The notes below the pieces were generated by a model that saw nothing but the letters and a program-made list of their open reading frames with translations, ran no database searches and was not told the origin of the DNA. 9,385 bases of DNA from an uncultured Cloacibacillus sp. (GTDB lineage: Bacteria; Synergistota; Synergistia; Synergistales; Synergistaceae). The stretch lies in contig CAKSWL010000069.1 in the NCBI GenBank assembly GCA_934511335.1, forward strand, positions 1-9,385, given 5' to 3'. Of this stretch, positions 1 to 6,098 are shown piece by piece. Both the position numbers and the translations under genes were made by a program. Numbering within the stretch: position 1 is the first letter of the stretch; every line of letters begins with the position of its first letter.

Positions 1-861
1 GCTGCCGAGATCCGTGCCGTTCCAGTACAGGCGGCTGGGGTCGCTGACCGCGGAGAGCCCCTTTTCGGACATCTCAAAGATCCCCAGCTCCTCCGTGCTG
101 CCGTAGCGGTTCTTTTCCGCGCGCAGCAATCGGTTGGGTGAGTTCTGTTCGCCGGAAAAAAGCAGCACGACGTCCACAAGATGCTCGAGCAGCTTAGGCC
201 CCGCGATCTGCCCCTGCTTCGTGATGTGTCCGACGAGCACAGTCGGGATGCTGCAGCGCTTCGCCGTCTCGACGGCCATCGCGGCGACGCCCTTGACCTG
301 ATTGGGCGATCCCGCCCAGCCGCTTTCGCTGTCGGTGCGGAAGGCCTGCACGCTGTCTATCACCATAAAAGCGTAGCCGTCTCTCTCCGCTGCCGCAAGC
401 GACGCGGGAAGGTCGCTTTCGCAGAGCAGGTCCAGCCCCCGCGTCATCAGCCCAAGCCGCCGTCCGCGCAGCGCAAGCTGCCCGGAAGATTCCTCACCAG
501 AAATATAGAGCACCGATTTTCCCTGCTTCGCCATCGCGGCACAGACTTGCAGCAGCAGCGTCGATTTTCCCACCCCCGGCTCGCCGCCGAGCAGCGTGAC
601 GCCGCCCTGTACCCAGCCGCCGCCAAGCACGCGGTCCAGCTCTTCGATGCCGGATGGGATGCGCTCCTGTTCTTCGACCTCCAGGCCGGAGATGGGAACG
701 GCGGTCTTTGCTGCCGCCGCCAGCCCGCTTTTGGCGGTCTGTATCGGGGCATCCTCCTCCATCGTGCCCCACGAACCGCATTTCGGGCAGCGTCCGATCA
801 TCGTCGTACTCCAGTAGCCGCACTCGGAACACCGGTAACTGCTTATCTCTTTTTTTGCCAT
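1..861 (-). CDS. radA: DNA repair protein RadA, N-terminal 287 residues (3' end outside window)
   Basis: RadA (Sms) is a RecA-like ATPase that drives branch migration during homologous recombination and repair in the cytoplasm. The frame is open from the ATG at 861 to the window edge. Visible in order: a zinc finger with C11, C14, C25 and C28; the Walker A GGEPGVGKST at 92-101; a Walker B-like FMVIDS at 165-170; and the RadA-specific KNRYG at 250-254. The family is about 450 residues, so the C-terminal Lon-like domain lies outside the window. The start fits the zinc finger at the extreme N-terminus; a modest GGGG (873-876) lies 11 bases upstream, inside the end of the PHP gene. It begins 7 bases after that gene, so it is probably read as the last visible member of the minus-strand run. 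Identity is clear from the motifs; only the operon link is inferred. Confidence 0.96.
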   Translation of the reverse strand, partial: MAKKEISSYRCSECGYWSTTMIGRCPKCGSWGTMEEDAPIQTAKSGLAAAAKTAVPISGLEVEEQERIPSGIEELDRVLGGGWVQGGVTLLGGEPGVGKSTLLLQVCAAMAKQGKSVLYISGEESSGQLALRGRRLGLMTRGLDLLCESDLPASLAAAERDGYAFMVIDSVQAFRTDSESGWAGSPNQVKGVAAMAVETAKRCSIPTVLVGHITKQGQIAGPKLLEHLVDVVLLFSGEQNSPNRLLRAEKNRYGSTEELGIFEMSEKGLSAVSDPSRLYWNGTDLGS

Positions 862-868
862 TTTTATA

Positions 869-1618
869 TCAACCCCACGGCCATGAAATGCGCCGTCCGT
901 CCTCTCCGCGCAGCGCTTTTTTTATCTCCTCGAAGGTCGGCTCCTCCAGCATCATCTTCGTGCAGTTGGCGCGCGACATCGTATCAAGCGAATGGGAGTC
1001 GGACGATCTGATGAACGTGCGCTCCGGATATTGTTCACGCCACATCTGCGCCTCGCCGCAGTTGAGACGGCGGGAAAGTTCAAAGGCGTCGGCGGGATAA
1101 TCCGCGGGCATCGGCCCCAGCGCCGCCGGATAGGAGAAGGCTGGACGGTCCACATGGGCGAGTATCGCCAGGCAGCCGACCTCTTTCGTCTTGGCGACGA
1201 TCTGGTCCACTTCGTAGCCCGCGCCCTGTATGAGAAGAATCTCCTCCTCTTTTACGATCTCGTTGTCCGCGTCGACGACGATCTGATAGCCGAAATGCTC
1301 GACGTCGTTCGGAATCGGCCGGATACGTTTCCAAAGCCACTCCTTGTACGCATAGGCCGTCCCGTAATCCGGGAAGACGCATAATATGTGGATATCTTCC
1401 GCGCTCTGCGTCTCAATGCATGGAAGCACGACGGGAAAACCTGCCGCGGCGTCATGGACGCCGGGAAAGTTTTCGCAGGTATTGTGGTCGGCGACGCCGA
1501 TAATGTCCAGCCCCGCCTCGCGCGCCTGGGCGACGATCTCCGGCGCTCCCATCTCAAGCTCTCCGCAGGGAGAGAGCAGCGTATGTATATGAAGGTCCAC
1601 CCAGAAGGGCTTCAGCAA
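869..1618 (-). CDS. PHP-domain metal-dependent phosphoesterase
   Basis: This 249-residue protein carries the set of metal ligands expected of the PHP superfamily (polymerase and histidinol phosphatase fold): DLHIHT with H10 and H12, ADHN with D44 and H45, E69 in CIET, H76, H155 in LAHVDRP, and D207 and H209 in SSDSH. A trinuclear metal phosphoesterase is therefore likely. The substrate is unknown; relatives act on nucleotides or phosphorylated small molecules. The start is TTG at 1618: the next ATG (residue 23) would lose the first metal motif, and an AAGGGA ribosome site sits inside the last codons of the upstream DRTGG gene. It follows that gene by 4 bases and precedes radA by 7. PHP genes of this kind recur beside DRTGG and hydrogenase-like genes in anaerobes (recalled, not searched), which suggests a signalling or nucleotide-processing role in the same module. 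Confidence 0.88.
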   Translation of the reverse strand: MLKPFWVDLHIHTLLSPCGELEMGAPEIVAQAREAGLDIIGVADHNTCENFPGVHDAAAGFPVVLPCIETQSAEDIHILCVFPDYGTAYAYKEWLWKRIRPIPNDVEHFGYQIVVDADNEIVKEEEILLIQGAGYEVDQIVAKTKEVGCLAILAHVDRPAFSYPAALGPMPADYPADAFELSRRLNCGEAQMWREQYPERTFIRSSDSHSLDTMSRANCTKMMLEEPTFEEIKKALRGEDGRRISWPWG

Positions 1619-1622
1619 GGTT

Positions 1623-1958
1623 TTATCCCTTCACTCCCAGCGCGCTGAGCTTCGCGCAAACCTCATAAAGACTCTCGGAAACGGAGAGTACCGCAATGTT
1701 TTCGGCGCGGCAGCGCTCGATGAGGTCGTTCGGGGCCTTACGTCCCGCGGCGATAACGATCATCGGCAGATCTTTCAGCACCGCGACGGCGGCGACATTA
1801 AGATGCGCCTGTATCGTCACCCAGACGGAACCCTCTTGGGCGGCCCCCATGATAAAGCTCAGCAGGTCACCGGCTATCGCCCCCGTGACCTCGCGGCCGC
1901 CGTCTCCCGGGCACTGCAGCTCGCCGCCGAGCGCCGCGCGGATGTCATCTATCGTCAA
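1623..1958 (-). CDS. DRTGG-domain protein
   Basis: A 111-residue single-domain protein of the DRTGG type, a fold also found in front of CBS domains and in phosphotransacetylase-like proteins and usually treated as a small-molecule or nucleotide sensing module. The diagnostic pattern is EVTGAIAGDLLSFIM at 23-37, then SVWVTIQAHLNVAAVAVLKD at 44-63, then MIVIAAGRKAP at 66-76 and NIAVLSVSESLYEVCAKL at 87-104. The literal DRTGG string is absent. The start is TTG, overlapping the TGA stop of the iron-sulfur gene as TTGA (1955-1958), with GGGTGGAG just upstream, so translation is probably coupled. It is a clear paralogue of the first gene of the cassette (3726-4088). No catalytic residues can be named; the role is inferred to be ligand binding within the redox-signalling module. 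Confidence 0.85.
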   Translation of the reverse strand: MTIDDIRAALGGELQCPGDGGREVTGAIAGDLLSFIMGAAQEGSVWVTIQAHLNVAAVAVLKDLPMIVIAAGRKAPNDLIERCRAENIAVLSVSESLYEVCAKLSALGVKG

Positions 1959-3271
1959 TTTGCTCCACCCTTTCTTTTCAGAGTCTGAGGCTGTGATTCA
2001 GAAAGAACCACGATCTTGTTCGCCAGCGAGGCGATACCTTCGCGAAGTTTGAAGATACAGTCGGTTACCGAGCCATGGCCGCGCACGATCTCCTCCGCCA
2101 TCGCCTGGCAGGAGGGACGCCCGCAGGAGCCGCAGTCGATGTGCGGCAGCCCCGAATATATCTCCTTCATCTGCTGGAGCTTCACCATTGCGTCCGCCAC
2201 GTTGTCGGAGAGCGGCAGGCGCGGGCGCGGCAAGTACTCCTTCGTGATAGACCAGAAGTCCATCGCGTAGAGCTCTTCGACGCGCCGCAGATCTTTGGGA
2301 GTGATCTCCCAGTTAGTCTTCATATTGTTAAGTCTGAGATTGGCGAGAAAACGAGAGTCGGCCGTACCGATGCCGCCGACACAGCCGGTGTCGCAGACGC
2401 GGCATTCAATGAAGTCAACCGAGCGCAGCCTGCCGAGCTCGAGCTCCTGCAGGACGTCGACCGTGTTCCTCATGCCGGAGACGGCGAGCGCCGTCAATTT
2501 TCTTTCGGAGAAGGACTGGATATGACGGGCCTCGCCGCCGCGCCGGGCCCACTGGACCCAGCGGTTGTTGCGTTCCTTCAGGGGCTGCCCGGCGGCGGCG
2601 GAGACGTTGCTCGCCATGATGCTGCGCGCCACCCGGCGCACCGTGACCGCGTGGTTTATCGGCGAGCGTTCCCGCCCCTGCGGCTCTCTGATCATCGTGA
2701 TCTTTGACGAGCAGGGAGCGAGCAGCGTCACGGGAACGCTGCTGTTCGTCCTCATCCGCCAGAGGTCCGCCCCCAGTTCAAGCGGAGAGCAGACATGGAC
2801 GACCCGCGAAAGAAGCTCGGGGAAACGCAACTGTATCAGCCTCAGCACGGAGGGGCAGTAGCATGATATTAGGGGGAGCGAGGAGGCGGGCGTCCGCGCG
2901 ATCATCTGGGCGCTCGCGTAGGCGTACAAGTCAAAGGCCTCTTCCACCTCGTCTATAAGGACGTTGAAATCAAGAGAATAGAGCACCTCTTCAAGCTGGG
3001 AGGGGTTCATATAATGGCTGAACTGAGAAAAAAATACCGGGTCGGGCACCAGAGAGACTCGGGAGGATTCCTTTATGCGGTTCCAATCGTCCTCCTCGAT
3101 GCCGAGCGCCTGTCGATGACAGGAGCGCAGACATTCGCCGCAGTCGATACAGAGCTCGCTCATGATGCTGATCTCCCCGTCAACGATCCTGATAGCCTCG
3201 GCGGGGCAGACCCTGATGCAGTTCACGCATCCCTGGCATGCCTCTCTGGAAATCTTGACGCTGTGAAGCAT
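1955..3271 (-). CDS. [FeFe]-hydrogenase-like iron-sulfur protein with C-terminal FeS domain
   Basis: Numbered from the GTG at 3277. The N-terminus holds two [4Fe-4S] ferredoxin motifs, C14-C17-C20-C24 and C43-C46-C49-C53. The middle resembles the large-subunit C-terminal domain of [FeFe] hydrogenases: SCYCP (138-142) in place of TSCCP, APCSSK (187-192) in place of MPCxxK, and CDTGCVGG (295-302) in place of CxxGCxGGG. The end carries C382-C385-C390-C407, the four-Cys FeS domain seen in RnfB and corrinoid proteins. It is short (about 438 residues) beside true hydrogenases, and both the Met of motif 2 and the local spacing of motif 1 differ, so it may be a redox or H2 sensor rather than an enzyme. 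The ATG at 3271 is preferred because AAAGGGG lies 9 bases upstream of it but only 3 from the GTG. It overlaps the next gene by 4 bases. Confidence 0.87.
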   Translation of the reverse strand: MLHSVKISREACQGCVNCIRVCPAEAIRIVDGEISIMSELCIDCGECLRSCHRQALGIEEDDWNRIKESSRVSLVPDPVFFSQFSHYMNPSQLEEVLYSLDFNVLIDEVEEAFDLYAYASAQMIARTPASSLPLISCYCPSVLRLIQLRFPELLSRVVHVCSPLELGADLWRMRTNSSVPVTLLAPCSSKITMIREPQGRERSPINHAVTVRRVARSIMASNVSAAAGQPLKERNNRWVQWARRGGEARHIQSFSERKLTALAVSGMRNTVDVLQELELGRLRSVDFIECRVCDTGCVGGIGTADSRFLANLRLNNMKTNWEITPKDLRRVEELYAMDFWSITKEYLPRPRLPLSDNVADAMVKLQQMKEIYSGLPHIDCGSCGRPSCQAMAEEIVRGHGSVTDCIFKLREGIASLANKIVVLSESQPQTLKRKGGAN

Positions 3272-3290
3272 TGGCACTCACCCCTTTGCT

Positions 3291-3722
3291 TTAATTTTTA
3301 TTGAAAAACACCGTGCAGTTGAGCGTGGTCCCCCTGCCGACCTCCGACTCGATGCCGAATAGGTCGCAGTTGCGTTTTATGTTCGGCAGGCCCATGCCCG
3401 CGCCAAAACCCATTTCGCGTGCTTGCTCCGTCGCGGTGCTGTAGCCTTCGGTCATCGCCTTTTGGATATCCGCGATGCCGGGGCCCTCATCCTTTACCAC
3501 CAAATCCACACGATCCTCGGAAATAAGCGCCTGAAGCATGCCGCCGCCGGCGTGTATCACGAGGTTGATCTCCGCCTCATAGGTGATGATCGCGACCCGC
3601 CGGCAGACGCCGGAATCTATTCCTAACATCTTGAGGGTGTTTTTTATGTTGTTGGAGGCCGCGCCGGCGACCATAAAATCATTCCCCTCAATTCTGTATT
3701 CAAGACAGATAGGGGCCCCCAT
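3291..3722 (-). CDS. RsbW/SpoIIAB-like ATP-binding protein (GHKL fold)
   Basis: A 143-residue stand-alone GHKL ATPase domain of the type found in anti-sigma factors and switch kinases. The N-box is EAEINLVIHA (E49, N53), the G1 box is DEGPGI (78-83), and the G2 region is GFGAGMGLPNIKR (105-117), followed by GRGTT (129-133). No histidine phosphoacceptor domain, sensor domain or membrane segment is present. In known systems such proteins phosphorylate a STAS-domain antagonist or bind a sigma factor; neither partner is encoded nearby, so its target is unknown. The ATG at 3722 has AGGAG about 9 bases upstream. It sits 3 bases after the divergent DRTGG gene and about 19 bases before the iron-sulfur gene, so a role in passing on the state of those proteins is a reasonable inference. 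Domain call is firm; function is not. Confidence 0.88.
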   Translation of the reverse strand: MGAPICLEYRIEGNDFMVAGAASNNIKNTLKMLGIDSGVCRRVAIITYEAEINLVIHAGGGMLQALISEDRVDLVVKDEGPGIADIQKAMTEGYSTATEQAREMGFGAGMGLPNIKRNCDLFGIESEVGRGTTLNCTVFFNKN

Positions 3723-3725
3723 GCC

Positions 3726-4088
3726 TTACATCTCCTGAATCTGTATGCTCGGTTTCATACCCTTTGCGAAAAGAATGCCGCAGGCTTCAAACATACTGTA
3801 TTTTGTGAGAAGGATAGGGATCCCGTTGTCTTTCGCCAGCTGAACGGTTTCTTCGAGCGGGACCTTGCCGCGGACAAATACGATGGCGGGGATGTCTAGC
3901 ATCTGCGCGGTGCGGACTATCTGAACATTAGTCAGTCCCGTCAGAAGGAGCGAGCCCGGCGTGCAGAAGGCAAGCACGTCGCTCATAAGATCACAGGCGT
4001 AGGCGTTATTCACCACAATACTGTTGAGATCATCCGATGTTGAGATATTGTTAGCATCAAGAAATGATGCCAGCTCTTGCAAAGTCAT
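3726..4088 (-). CDS. Divergent DRTGG-like domain protein, first gene of the cassette
   Basis: A 120-residue soluble protein that aligns by eye with the DRTGG protein at 1623-1958: ACDLMSDVLAF (31-41) against GDLLSFIM, SLLLTGLTNVQIVRTAQMLD (46-65) against SVWVTIQAHLNVAAVAVLKD, AIVFVRGKVP (68-77) against MIVIAAGRKAP, and GIPILLTKYSMFEACGIL (89-106) against NIAVLSVSESLYEVCAKL. It is probably a second sensing domain that has diverged, perhaps to bind a different ligand or to pair with its paralogue. The ATG at 4088 has a GGGGG tract 8 bases upstream. It opens the minus-strand run, with the divergent symporter gene beginning 163 bases away. No enzyme motif is visible, and a general nucleotide- or redox-sensing role is inference. 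Confidence 0.8.
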   Translation of the reverse strand: MTLQELASFLDANNISTSDDLNSIVVNNAYACDLMSDVLAFCTPGSLLLTGLTNVQIVRTAQMLDIPAIVFVRGKVPLEETVQLAKDNGIPILLTKYSMFEACGILFAKGMKPSIQIQEM

Positions 4089-4251
4089 TTTCTCTGCCCC
4101 CTGAAAACTTTATTTGTATGCTATTGAGGTACGACAAACTCATTGTGTAAAGAATAACAAAGAGAGTGGAGAAAAACAAGTGCGCAGAGCCGTTACTATT
4201 TACAATAAATGTTGTAATATATGGGCGAAACCTAACGGGAAGTGATTTTTT
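4089..4251. promoter_or_regulatory. Divergent AT-rich control region with TTACAA-N6-TTGTAA inverted repeat
   Basis: This gap separates the start of the minus-strand cassette from the plus-strand symporter gene and must hold the promoters of both. An inverted repeat TTACAA (4200-4205), six bases, TTGTAA (4212-4217) lies about 35 bases before the symporter start and could be an operator. Minus-strand candidates include TTGTTT (4174-4179), 17 bases, TATTCT (4151-4156), and TTTACA (4146-4151) with only a poor -10. No strong plus-strand promoter could be fixed. The symporter has a good ribosome site, GGAAGTGAT (4238-4246). Confidence 0.35.
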
Positions 4252-5628
4252 ATGTTTTTGTTCTATCTTGCTGCCTTCGTTCTGTTAGCGGTATTCGTCG
4301 GGACCGGCATCGTCGTCGGGAGCGGCGGCAAAAGAGATTACAGTCTGGGAGGGAGGAAGGCCAAAGCGGCGGGCGTGACGGGCATCCTGCTCGGGGCGCT
4401 GGTCGGCGGGGCCTCTACGGTGGGGACCGTCCAGATGGCCTACAGCTACGGCTTGACGGCCTGGTGGTTCACCCTCGGCGGCGGCATCGGCTGTCTGCTC
4501 CTCGGGCTGCGCTTCGCGGCGCCGCTGCGCCGCTCGGAAGTCACAACGATCGCCGATTATCTAGAAAGAAGCTACGGCGTCCGCGGTGCGGCGATCGCCC
4601 TCACCGCCACCATCTCCTCCTCGATCGGCACCTTCATCTCCATCTGCGCCCAGTTCCTCTCCTGCATCGCGCTGATACGCGGCGTGCTCCCCCTTCCCGC
4701 GTGGGCGGCCGCCCTCATCGCCGCGCTCTCGATCTGGGGATTTATCGCCGCGGGCGGGATGAAGAGCTTCTCCACGCTCGGCACGGCCAAAATATTCATC
4801 CTCTATATCGTGCTCGTGCTCTGCGCGGGGGCCGCTTACTATCACAGCGACGGCTTCGCCGCCACGGCAAAGACCCTCGGCTTTCGCCCGTGGTTCAATA
4901 TCTTCGGCCGCGGCTTCGTCCCTGAACTAGGATACCTCGCCTCCATGATCGTCGGCGTCTTTACGACGCAAATCTACATACAGTCGCTCGCGGCGGCCAA
5001 AGACGCGGCTGCGGCCCGCGCCGGCGCTTTCGCCTCCGCGGCTCTGATGCCGCCGATGGGCCTTTTGGGGAGCTGGATCGGGCTATCTGTGCGCGCGCGG
5101 GGTGTGGAAATCGCCCCCGACAAAGCTCTCTCGTGGTTCATCATGGACTCCTTCCCGCCGCTCTTAGGCGGCCTGATCTGGGGCGGCATCCTCATCACCG
5201 TCGTCGGCTGCGCGGCGGGGCTCATTCTCGGCATCGCCACTAACATCACGAAAAATTTTATTCCGAAAAAAATCGCCGCGCGGTATGCCTCTCAAGACGG
5301 TTCGCTCCAGCAGGCGCTCGTGGCCTTGATGATCCTGGCCGCCGCGCTCTCCGGCATCGGCGGCTCCGGCTCGATGATCCTTGAATGGAGCTTCATGAGC
5401 ATGGGGCTGCGCGGCGCGGGCACCTTCTTCCCATTCGTGCTGGCGGTGCTCGGCCCCGGGCGCCTCTCGCCGTCGTGGGCTCTTGCCTCCAGCGTGGGGG
5501 GCCTCGCGGGAATGCTTCTGTGGGCGATGTCTGGGATGCCGCAGGATCCGCTGTTTGCGGGGCTTGCCGTCTCGGCCCTCTGCGTGGCGGCGGGCATGCT
5601 TAGCGGCAGGGGCAAAGCCTATCTTTAA
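4252..5628 (+). CDS. Sodium:solute symporter (SSS) family transporter
   Basis: A 458-residue polytopic inner-membrane protein, hydrophobic almost throughout, with roughly a dozen helices. SSS-family signs are DYSLGGRK (29-36) after the first helix, GGASTVGTVQMAYSYG (52-67), AWWFTLGGG (70-78), and TTIADYLERSYG (98-109), which matches the T(x)PE-type loop where these carriers contact their cytoplasmic edge. IYIQSLAAAKDAAAARAGAF (241-260) is the conserved loop in the middle. The family imports amino acids, organic acids, vitamins or sugars; the substrate cannot be read here. Where PutP-type carriers have Ser-Thr for the Na2 site in helix 8, this protein appears to have G319-C320, so the coupling ion is uncertain. 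The ATG at 4252 follows GGAAGTGAT. It is single-gene on its strand, diverges from the redox cassette and converges on the HxlR gene with 6 bases between stop codons. Confidence 0.88.
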   Translation: MFLFYLAAFVLLAVFVGTGIVVGSGGKRDYSLGGRKAKAAGVTGILLGALVGGASTVGTVQMAYSYGLTAWWFTLGGGIGCLLLGLRFAAPLRRSEVTTIADYLERSYGVRGAAIALTATISSSIGTFISICAQFLSCIALIRGVLPLPAWAAALIAALSIWGFIAAGGMKSFSTLGTAKIFILYIVLVLCAGAAYYHSDGFAATAKTLGFRPWFNIFGRGFVPELGYLASMIVGVFTTQIYIQSLAAAKDAAAARAGAFASAALMPPMGLLGSWIGLSVRARGVEIAPDKALSWFIMDSFPPLLGGLIWGGILITVVGCAAGLILGIATNITKNFIPKKIAARYASQDGSLQQALVALMILAAALSGIGGSGSMILEWSFMSMGLRGAGTFFPFVLAVLGPGRLSPSWALASSVGGLAGMLLWAMSGMPQDPLFAGLAVSALCVAAGMLSGRGKAYL

Positions 5629-5634
5629 GAAATT

Positions 5635-5979
5635 TTATTCTCTGTGGTCTCTGCCCCAGCGGCAGAGGGCGTCCATGATCGGAAGCAGCGAAAGCCCCTT
5701 CTCGGTAAGCGAATACTCCACCTTGGGCGGCACCTGCGGATACTCGCGCCGCGCGACGATGCCGGAGGCGGAGAGCTCTTTCAGCGCCAGACTCAGCGCC
5801 CGGTAAGAGACGCCGCCCATCTGCCGGTGCAGTTCGTTGAAACGTATATTGTTATCGTTCTGCGCGATCAGGTAAATGATTATCATCTTATGCTTTCCGC
5901 CGATAAGGGAGAGGGTATAGCCGAAATAGGTGTCTTTGAGCGCCTCCCCCGGTTCGATACAATTCCTATTTACATCCAT
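5635..5979 (-). CDS. HxlR-family winged helix transcriptional regulator
   Basis: A 114-residue HxlR/DUF24 regulator, a dimeric winged helix protein that binds operators near its own gene. Numbered from the ATG at 5979: YTLSLIGGKHKMIIIYLI (21-38) is the family-defining helix 1, RFNELHRQMGGVSYRALSLA (46-65) contains the recognition helix, and VPPKVEYSLTEKG (83-95) is the wing. Many relatives (YodB, HypR) sense quinones, disulfides or hypochlorite through an N-terminal Cys. Here C7 is the candidate, but it lies about 20 residues before GGKHK, farther than usual, so that role is uncertain. The ATG is preferred over the GTG at 5985 because of the AAAGGTGA (5986-5993 region) spacing. It diverges from the flavoprotein gene at 6099, its most likely target. 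Confidence 0.9.
   Translation of the reverse strand: MDVNRNCIEPGEALKDTYFGYTLSLIGGKHKMIIIYLIAQNDNNIRFNELHRQMGGVSYRALSLALKELSASGIVARREYPQVPPKVEYSLTEKGLSLLPIMDALCRWGRDHRE
5649..5667. other. Perfect 7-bp hairpin inside the end of the HxlR gene
   Basis: CTCTGCC (5649-5655) pairs exactly with GGCAGAG (5661-5667) around a five-base loop. It lies 20 bases beyond the symporter stop and within the last codons of the regulator. The two genes have no other intergenic terminator, so this may pause symporter transcripts, but there is no T tract. Confidence 0.3.
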
Positions 5980-6039
5980 TGGCACTCACCTTTTATATAG
6001 TTACTGAAAAAATATTGCGCTCTTGTATTTACCTATCAA

Positions 6040-6068
6040 ATTATATAGACTTTTAACAAAAGAGACAA
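6040..6068 (-). promoter_or_regulatory. Promoter of the HxlR-family regulator
   Basis: On the minus strand, TTGTCT (6063-6068), a 17-base spacer, and a perfect TATAAT (6040-6045) form a sigma-70-type promoter. Transcription would begin near 6033, giving a leader of about 54 bases before the ATG at 5979. The -10 box overlaps one of two TTATATAG direct repeats (5993-6000 and 6041-6048, plus-strand reading), which could be regulator contacts. The plus-strand promoter of the flavoprotein gene must lie in the same region but no strong one was found; TATAAA at 6071 looks too close to its ribosome site. Confidence 0.55.
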
Positions 6069-6098
6069 AGTATAAATAATCTTTAGGAGGAATCAACA

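Noticed and set aside
181..1011. Plus-strand 276-codon open frame
   Set aside because: It lies antisense to radA and the PHP gene, is Arg/Pro/His-rich with no domain, and has no ribosome site.
2075..2707. Plus-strand 210-codon open frame
   Set aside because: It is antisense to the iron-sulfur gene, whose conserved Cys motifs prove the minus strand is the coding one.
4200..4217. Rex operator
   Set aside because: Rex sites have TTGTGA-type arms facing inward in the opposite order; this repeat is TTACAA then TTGTAA.
4242..4925. Alternative 227-codon frame over the symporter start
   Set aside because: Arg-rich out-of-frame product; the membrane-protein frame starting at 4252 has the family motifs.
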